Source: Cryptomeria japonica (taxonomy: Eukaryota; Streptophyta; Pinopsida; Cupressales; Cupressaceae). From it: 64,000 bases of DNA. Positions within the stretch are counted from its first letter, which is position 1. Each line of letters begins with the position of its first letter. Made by a program: the position numbers and the translations under genes. The stretch covers positions 262,249,386 to 262,313,385 of the forward strand of contig NC_081406.1 in NCBI RefSeq assembly GCF_030272615.1, read 5' to 3'. The notes below the pieces were generated by a model that did no database searches, was not told the origin of the DNA, and worked only from the letters and a program-made list of their open reading frames with translations. Of this stretch, positions 57,391 to 64,000 are shown piece by piece.

Positions 57391-58732
57391 CATTTAGGTT
57401 CTCCTTGTGGTTTTGGTGTGATTAGATTGGGTAAGAATCCTTCCTCTTCATTCTTGGTGTCATTGGTGGTGTTTTGGGGCCTCTTATGGTATCCTCGTCC
57501 CTTAAGAGTTATCTCCTTTGTGGGCTAATGTGAGGCAGGGTCAAGTGATTGTGCCTTTTTAGTTCCTCGATTATTTGTTGTTTTCGAGTTTATTTTTTGT
57601 TTTGATTCTTCCCTAATGGTCCTTAAGCATTGTGCATATCCCAAGGACCAAAATTGAGTTTGGATTTGTAATGTCATAAATTGTACCCTAAGCAATTTCA
57701 CACTACATGAGCCTCTCTTTATTTGAATTAAAGACATTAATCAAACCTTAATTGCAATCCTCACTCATAAATCATCATACCACCCGTAATTCCTAATTCT
57801 TTAATTGTTAGGTTTGGATTGCATTTAGATGTATGCACACCACAAGGACATCTGCGCATTACACATTCATCCCGTGAATATAAGCAACTGAAGGTGATTG
57901 TTGGGATGTTACAATTTATAATTTTGGTAGTGTAACACCCCTTTACACTTACACTGATGTCAAGATAACTGTTACTACTTAAGAATTTCCTCTTACCTTC
58001 ATTATCTCTCTAAAAAACTCTTAGGAAACATTATTCTTTCATTTTGGGTACTTTCTCTTGCACTCTATACATCTTGAGTATACACATTAGTACACTAGTC
58101 CATTATTGTTCTTACTCCATTCAATTCTCCACCACTTCACATCATTGCTTCCCAACCAAGCTTTATTAACCTTGAGATTGTTGCCTTTCCTCATTCCATC
58201 AAGATGCATCACTTTTGGTTTTGTAGGAAGGTAACATTTTGGGTTTTATGTTTGATTCACTATCTTTGTGTTAGCATATCAATCTATTTCATTTTATTTG
58301 TTTTATCTGCAATCTTATTTATAGTTTGAGGTAGAAACACCAAAGCAAGTGTTGGACTCAGGGAAACCTCTAAACATACTCGCCCCAATATTGTGTCCCC
58401 TGTCTTATGTGTGCAAGTTTTTTTTAGTGAAAAAGATTGTTATTATTGTTGGAAGCTTCATTTTGTGGATTTAGGAAAACATTCCTTTTCTTCCTCTTAA
58501 TCTTTTTATTTTTTTCTATTTTATAATATTTACTTTTTGTACTTTCATTGCTCTTAGCTTACCAAATGTACTATATGTCATTTTATACTTTGTGGCACAA
58601 CCCTTTATATTATGTTCATATAATATATTTGTGTGTTTTGTTATCATCCTCAACTCATGTGTGCATCCTAGTCAAAGAGCTCGTTGAGCTACCTAAAAGG
58701 TCTATGTGGCATGTACTTTTGTTCTCCATGAA
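57391..58732. other. intergenic sequence, nothing recognised
   Basis: Short frames (57525, 58548) have no domain. tgtaacacccctttacac near 57931 could be an LTR edge but has no supporting copy. Confidence 0.3.
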
Positions 58733-58860
58733 CTAATTAGTTTAGTTGGTTAAACACTTATCTCCTTAAGTAGTGAACAAACTCAAAGGTCACAATTACT
58801 TGAGGGATTGTTCCAAGTGGAGATTTAGGACTCAGATCCTTCAAGGGTTTGAATACCCTT
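58733..58860 (+). mobile_element. possible tRNA-derived SINE
   Basis: tagtttagttgg (58738-58749) fits a Pol III box A, and the following ~65 nt reads like a decayed tRNA (cttatctccttaagtagtgaac, then caaaggtcacaattac in the T-arm position). A better box-B match, ggtttgaatac, lies at 58846-58856. The 3' end and a target-site duplication were not found. Confidence 0.35.
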
Positions 58861-59299
58861 CGTAGTGGTTCATTTTTCACACTCTACATTTTGGTGAACT
58901 CAACATGAACTTGCCTCTTGATCTGAACATTTAATCTTGTCAAACTTTAAAGTTTTCAAAACTATGTCTTTCTCTCTTCTCTCATTTTTTGAGGTTAGTT
59001 AAGTGTTATGACACTCTTCTATGAGATTTATGATCCAAACTACTTCTAGATACATAGTGAGAAGAAGCTCAAAACTTGGCATTCCTCCAAATCATTATAG
59101 TCCTACCGGGTTGGGGTAAATGCACAAAGTTGTGTCCACTTAGAGTGGAAGTTTTAGACAGCCAAAAAAATAAAAAAAGTGTCAAACAAACAAGATCTCG
59201 TTATGCTTTGGGGTTGCAAGCCAAAATTTGAAATGGGATCATGTTTTGTGGTGGGAACTCGAGCCTAAATCTACAAAACAAGATCTCGTTTGTTTTTAT
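58861..59299. other. intergenic sequence, nothing recognised
   Basis: No coding frame or repeat pair beyond two acaagatctcgtt copies (about 59190 and 59278). Confidence 0.35.
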
Positions 59300-59490
59300 A
59301 TATTTTTAAAAATTAAAAATAACTTATATATACATGAGATATAACATTTAAGTATAAGTAAGTTATATTTCATGTATATATTGGTAGGATGTTTGAGAGT
59401 GGTTTCGGATCTCTAGGAGCTATAATGCAAATTCTAGATTTTAGATCTTATAAAATTTTAGACAATCAAATTTCAATAATCAGCAACCGC
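59300..59490 (+). repeat. left terminal inverted repeat of the fold-back element
   Basis: Pairs with 62285-62487 with scattered mismatches and small indels. The best-conserved core is at about 59386-59445. Confidence 0.75.
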
Positions 59491-59944
59491 TCTCTTGCTC
59501 TCTTTATCTTCCTTGATCTCTAGACTCGTCTCTCTCCATATCACTCTTCCTCCATCCCCTCTCTACCTATGTATCTCACTCTCTTCTCTCTCCCCCAAAA
59601 TCTAGAGCTATCTCTCTATCTCTCTCACATACTTAACTCTCTATTGTTTGTCTCATATCTCTCTACACACCTCCCCTCACTCCCTACCTACCTCTATTTC
59701 TCTACAAATACCTCTCTCTCTTTACGTATCTTTCTCACCCTCCCTACCAACTTATCGTTGTCTACATACATCTCTCTTCCACTTGAGATCTCACTCTATC
59801 TCTCTCCATCTCTACCTCTCCACCCTCCCTCCTTCCCTCTCTACTTTTATCTCCCCTCTATCCCCTCTCTACCTCTCTATCCCATTCTCTCCTTTCTCTC
59901 CCTAAATCTAGATCTATCTCTACTTCTCTCACACACCCTTAACT

Positions 59945-60000
<56 letters not shown>

Positions 60001-60171
60001 ATTTTATCTCCCTTCTATCCCATCTCTGCCTCTCTATCTCACTACATCCCCTCTCCCAAAATATAGAGCTATGTCTCTACCTCTCTCTCACATCCTTAAC
60101 TATCTACTCTCTCTCATCTCTCTCTATACATCTTCTCTCACTCCTTACCTACCTATATTTCTCTACATATA

Positions 60172-60206
<35 letters not shown>

Positions 60207-61112
60207 ATATCTTCTCTCCCTCCCTACCAACTTATCTTTCTCCACATACGTCTCTCTTACACCCTCTATTTATTTCTCCTTCTCACCCTCTCTCTCTCTC
60301 ACCACCCCTCCTTCCTTCCCTCTCTACTTTTATCTCCCCTCTATCCCCTCTCTATCTCTCCTCTCTCCTCTCTATCCCAAAATATAGACCAATCTCTCTA
60401 CCTCTCCTTCTCACATCCTTAACTCTCTACTCTGTCTCCTTTCTCTCTACACACCTCCCCTTACTCCCTACCTACCTCTATTCCTCTATATGTACATCTC
60501 TATCTCTCTCTACATACCTTTCTCTCCCCCATACCAACTTATCTTTCTCTACATACATCTCTCTTCTACCCTCTATTTCTTTCTCCCTCGCCCTCTTTGT
60601 CTCTCTCTCTCTCTCACACAACCCCACCTTCCTTCCCTCTCTACTTTTATGTCTCCTCTATCCCCTCTCTACCTCTGTATCTCACTCTCTCCTCTCTCTC
60701 CCCAAAATCTAGACCTATCTCTCTACCTCTCCCTCTCACATCCTTAACTCTCTACTCTTTGTGTCCTTTCTCTCTACACACCTCCCCTCACTCCCTATCT
60801 ACCTTTATTTCTCTACATATACATATCTATCTCTGTTTACATACTTTTCTCTCTCTCCCTCCCTACCAACTTATCTTTCTCTGCATACATCTCTCTTCCA
60901 TCCTCTCTCTTTCTCCCTTCCACATCTCTACCTCTCCACCCCTCCCTCCTTCCCTCTCTCTCACTCTCTACCTATCCATCTCTCTCTACTTATTTCTATC
61001 TCTCCTCACCCTCTCTTTCTGTCCATCTATCTCCCAATCACTCTTTATCTCCACTCTCTTTCTCTCTACCTACCTCTCCCTCCCTCCATCTCTAATTTTA
61101 TCTCACCTTCAT

Positions 61113-61178
<66 letters not shown>

Positions 61179-61308
61179 TCCCTCTCTACTTATTTATATC
61201 TTCCCTCCCCCTCTCTTTCTATCCATCTATCTTCCCAATCACTCTCTTTATCTCCCTCCCACTCTCTTTACCTGCCCCTCCTTCCTACTTTACTTTTATC
61301 TCCCCTCT

Positions 61309-61405
<97 letters not shown>

Positions 61406-61795
61406 AAAATCTAGAATTATCTCTCTACCTCTCTCTAACATCCCTAACTCTCTACTCTTTGTCTTCTTTCTCTCTACACACCTCCCTTCACTCCCTACCT
61501 ATCTCCATTTCTCTACATATACCTATCTCTCTCTATGTACCTTTCTCTCCTTCCCTGCCAACTTCTCTTTCTCTACATACATCTCTCTTCCATCCTCTCT
61601 CTTTCTCCCTCCCACCCTCTCTCTCTCTACCTCTCCGCCACTCCCACTCCCCCCCACTCTACATATCCATCTCTCTCTACTTATTTATTTCTCTCCTATC
61701 CCTCTCTTTCTATCCATCTATGTCCCCAATCATTCTCTTTATCTCCCCTCTCAAACACTCTACCCACCCCTTCCTCCCTCCCTCTATAATTTTAT
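59491..61795. repeat. CT-rich arm: (TC)n runs and ~300-700-bp higher-order repeats
   Basis: Pure (TC)n runs occur at 59949-59999, 60175-60204, 61116-61176 and 61312-61403. A longer unit starting caaaatctaga and continuing ctatctctctacctctc...acacctcccctcactccctacc recurs near 59594, 60056, 60376, 60701 and 61403, with a shorter one at 59899. Long plus-strand frames here encode only Ser/Leu/Pro runs. Confidence 0.9.
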
Positions 61796-61963
61796 AAAGA
61801 TAGAGTGGCGAGGAGTTAGATGGATAGAGAGAGGGAGAGAAGAGATAGAAAGAAGTAGAGCGAGATGGATAGGTAGAGAGTGGGAGAGAGGGAAAGAGGG
61901 AGTGATCAAGATGTAGATATGGAGAGAGGGAAAGAGGGATTGATCAAGATGTATATATGGATG

Positions 61964-61994
<31 letters not shown>

Positions 61995-62284
61995 TATGTA
62001 GAGAAATATAGGTAGGAAGAGAGAGATAGAGAGGTATATGTAGATAAATATAGGTAGGGAGGGAGTAAGGGGAGATGTATAGAGAGAGAGATGAGACAAA
62101 GAATAGAGAGTTAAGGATGTGAGAGAGAGGTAGAGAGATAGATCTAGATTTTGGGAGAGAGAGAGGAGAGAGTGAGATAGAGAGATAGATAGGGGATAGA
62201 GGAAGAGTAATATGGAGAGAGATAGGTCTAAAATTTGAGGGAGATAAAGAGAATGATATAGAGAGAGTGAGAAAATGATGATAG
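61796..62284. repeat. GA-rich arm
   Basis: gagagata/gagagagg repeats including (GA)n at 61967-61985. It holds tctagattttgggagag at about 62146, the inverse of the unit start in the CT arm. Confidence 0.85.
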
Positions 62285-62487
62285 GAGCATGTTGATTACT
62301 AAAATTTGACTATCTAAAAATTTATAAGATCTTCTAAAATCTAGAATTTGCATTATAGCTCCTAAAGATTTGAAACCACTCTCAAACATCTTGCCAATAT
62401 AAACATGAAATATAACTTAAAGTATAAGACTTATACTTAAACTTTATATTTCATATATAATATAAGTTTTTTTTAATATACAAAAAG
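62285..62487 (-). repeat. right terminal inverted repeat of the fold-back element
   Basis: Reverse complement of the left end, with a small extra atactttaag segment. Confidence 0.75.
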
Positions 62488-63431
62488 TTATTTTTTATGT
62501 TTGTATGTCATTTTCAATATAAAATAATAAATAATATAAAAAGAAATGAAATCCTATTTATGAAATGGGATCCACTTTTTAAAAAAATTGAATTCCAACA
62601 TTGATTTTTCCTTCGGATTTCGCTTTGGAAAAAAGGCTTGGGGAGCCAACCCTTAGCCTTGGATTGGTTTGACCTACAACTTTAAGGCCATGTTAGTGTC
62701 CATACAAAATACTAACTTTGGACATACATCTGAAGACCTTTTCTATAGATTTTTTTGAAGAAATTAAAACCCATTATAGAAGAGGCTATTTAGATTCCAA
62801 ATATATAATTTTAAAAAAAAATGGATTTTTTTTTTTTTTTTTTTTTGAAATAATTTCTAATGAAAGAGGCCCATAGACTTGAAATAACAGGGTTTCTTTT
62901 AAAAAAAATAAAATTAAAAGTTTTTTAAAATACAAATTATATGGCATAAAACTATAGACAATTCTATACAGTTTCAGAAAAAATGTTATGTTTAGGTCAA
63001 GTTATGCTTGTCGCACACGAGGGCTTTTCAAAACAACAATTATGCCCAATAAAAAATTAACAAAAAAATAAATATTCAAAAAAAATTATAAACAAATATC
63101 GTCATCAAAGGTGAGTGAGTTAAAAATATTTACCCAAAAGAACTCAAAAAAATAATTTCATTTAGGTAAAATTATGCTTGTCATACACAGGCATGGTATG
63201 GTCCTGAAAAGGTGAATTTTAAACTATAGGTTTTAGAAATGACTATTGAAACTTAATTTCTATCATCTAGGTATTAAAATAAACTAGATATTTGGAAACT
63301 AGACTTTGAGCAATACATTTTCTATTACTGACTTTTTTCAAGATTCATTATTTAAGTGCTTCAAATTTTCAAGTCAATTGGGACAAATTCTTTAAAAAAC
63401 AGGGAAAACACTTCCACTTTTTGGCTAAAAA
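62488..63431. other. AT-rich spacer with homopolymer runs
   Basis: Contains a 20+ T run near 62827. A short direct repeat, ttatgcttgtc(g/a)(c/t)acac, occurs at about 63002 and 63171. No gene is recognised. Confidence 0.4.
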
Positions 63432-64000
63432 GTGGACTCAACTTCTTGCACACACCCGTTGGGTTTGATGTTATCCAGTAATTATAATCCTTTTTCCCCT
63501 CAATATTTTCTTTTGGGCTTTAGGACTTCTTCTACATCTAATTCCCCAATAAATACCCCTCCCGGGTCTCCTATTATTGGTCATGAATCTTCTCTTTCAG
63601 TCCTATTTGATCAAATGCAATCTTTGGAGGAGAAACTAAGGGATTTCAAAGGTTTTCTGAATTAAGAGAATTTCATTCCCCAAGTTAGTTCCATTGTCAA
63701 TAATTTGAGAGAGATTCTCATCTCAATTTGCAAGGGTCTCGAGTTACTTAGGGCACTAATACGAATTGTTGAGATGCATGTACCTTCCATTGTGCCTCAA
63801 CCTTAGGATACACATTTAGACATCGCTAGTTCTCAATTGGGTGTCATAATGATTGGGGTGTTAGTCCACATGGTTGATGTAGGTCCTAAAATTGATCCTT
63901 TGTCTAGTAAGATAAACAATTCATCTACCATTCCAAATAGTAATGTTTCTTTAATTCCCTTGGCGTATCAAATTCCTACTCCTAGCTCTGCTACTGCTAC
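63432..64000 (+). pseudogene. unrecognised coding-like sequence at the window edge
   Basis: A 77-codon frame (63432-63665) includes NTPPGSPIIGHESSLSVLFD and QMQSLEEKLRDFKGFLN. After a TAA it continues as VSSIVNNLREILISICKGLE and, further on, IPLAYQIPTPSSATAT up to the edge. The coiled-coil-like SLEEKLRDF and Ser/Pro-rich text resemble retroelement ORF1 or gag leaders, but no family is certain. Confidence 0.3.

Larger units (their letters stand above)
59300..62487. mobile_element. large fold-back element with CT-rich and GA-rich arms
   Basis: The ends (59300-59490 and 62285-62487) are inverted complements. Shared text, reading inwards from each end, includes ttatatttcatg, gatgtttgagagtggttt, gagctataatgcaaattcta and gattttag. 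Between them lie about 2.3 kb of CT-rich sequence and about 0.48 kb of GA-rich sequence, the junction falling near 61796. The body can therefore fold back as well. No transposase is encoded. Layout is that of a fold-back or MITE-like element whose interior expanded by microsatellite growth. Confidence 0.75.

Noticed and set aside
59569-61916. Several long plus-strand open frames (up to 439 codons) of Ser/Leu/Pro repeats
   Set aside because: They are translations of CT microsatellite, open in all three frames, with no normal protein composition.
1-64000. CRISPR array, prokaryotic operons, rRNA or intact tRNA genes
   Set aside because: None seen; spaced repeats here are LTRs, minisatellites or microsatellites, and gene structure is eukaryotic.

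Overview
The window looks like nuclear DNA of a seed plant, most likely a conifer or other gymnosperm. Only two intact-looking cellular genes are visible in 64 kb. One is an AP2/ERF transcription factor of the plant-specific group VII, with a canonical intron. The rest is AT-rich spacer and deeply nested, decayed retrotransposons with several LTR families, a hAT relic with introns, LINE-like retroposons and microsatellites. The conifer assignment is inferred from this architecture; no marker gene proves it.

Layout. 1-4649: minus-strand Ty1/copia element with its 5' LTR at 4349-4649, inserted in the 3' LTR of a second minus-strand, pol-less LTR element (4650-9386). 9387-10851: tail of another LTR element. 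10866-12435: minus-strand LINE-like retroposon flanked by a 14-bp duplication. 12524-12867: miniature LTR retrotransposon (TRIM) with two 138-bp LTRs. 12890-19745: hAT transposase relic (BED finger, DUF659, hATC) split by a 4.27-kb LTR-type insertion (14754-19022). 22110-22812: tandem repeat interrupted by a 490-bp retroposon with a 15-bp duplication. 22813-26740: featureless. 26740-27790: repeats. 28034-28387: small minus-strand gene with a TATA box.

29579-39236: second minus-strand Ty1/copia element. It has both LTRs, lacks its reverse transcriptase, and carries a solo LTR of its own family (32149-33408, TSD gaatt) and a plus-strand Ty3/gypsy 5' fragment (LTR, primer site, gag). 39237-43483: LTR-like sequence and AT palindromes. 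44815-45274: PIF1-like helicase remnant. 48846-49822: the ERF-VII gene on the minus strand, with N-terminal MCGG, one intron, TATA box and poly(A) signal. 52543-56462: complete pol-less LTR element on the minus strand. 56896: start of a further LTR. 58733-58860: possible SINE. 59300-62487: large fold-back element whose ends are inverted repeats and whose body is a CT-rich arm followed by a GA-rich arm.

The two cellular genes do not form a pathway. The ERF-VII protein is expected to act as an oxygen/NO-labile transcription factor through its Cys2 N-degron. The retroelements form a layered record: copia inside LTR, LTR inside hAT, solo LTR and gypsy inside copia. Differences between paired LTRs and several nonsense codons look like C-to-T decay of methylated DNA.
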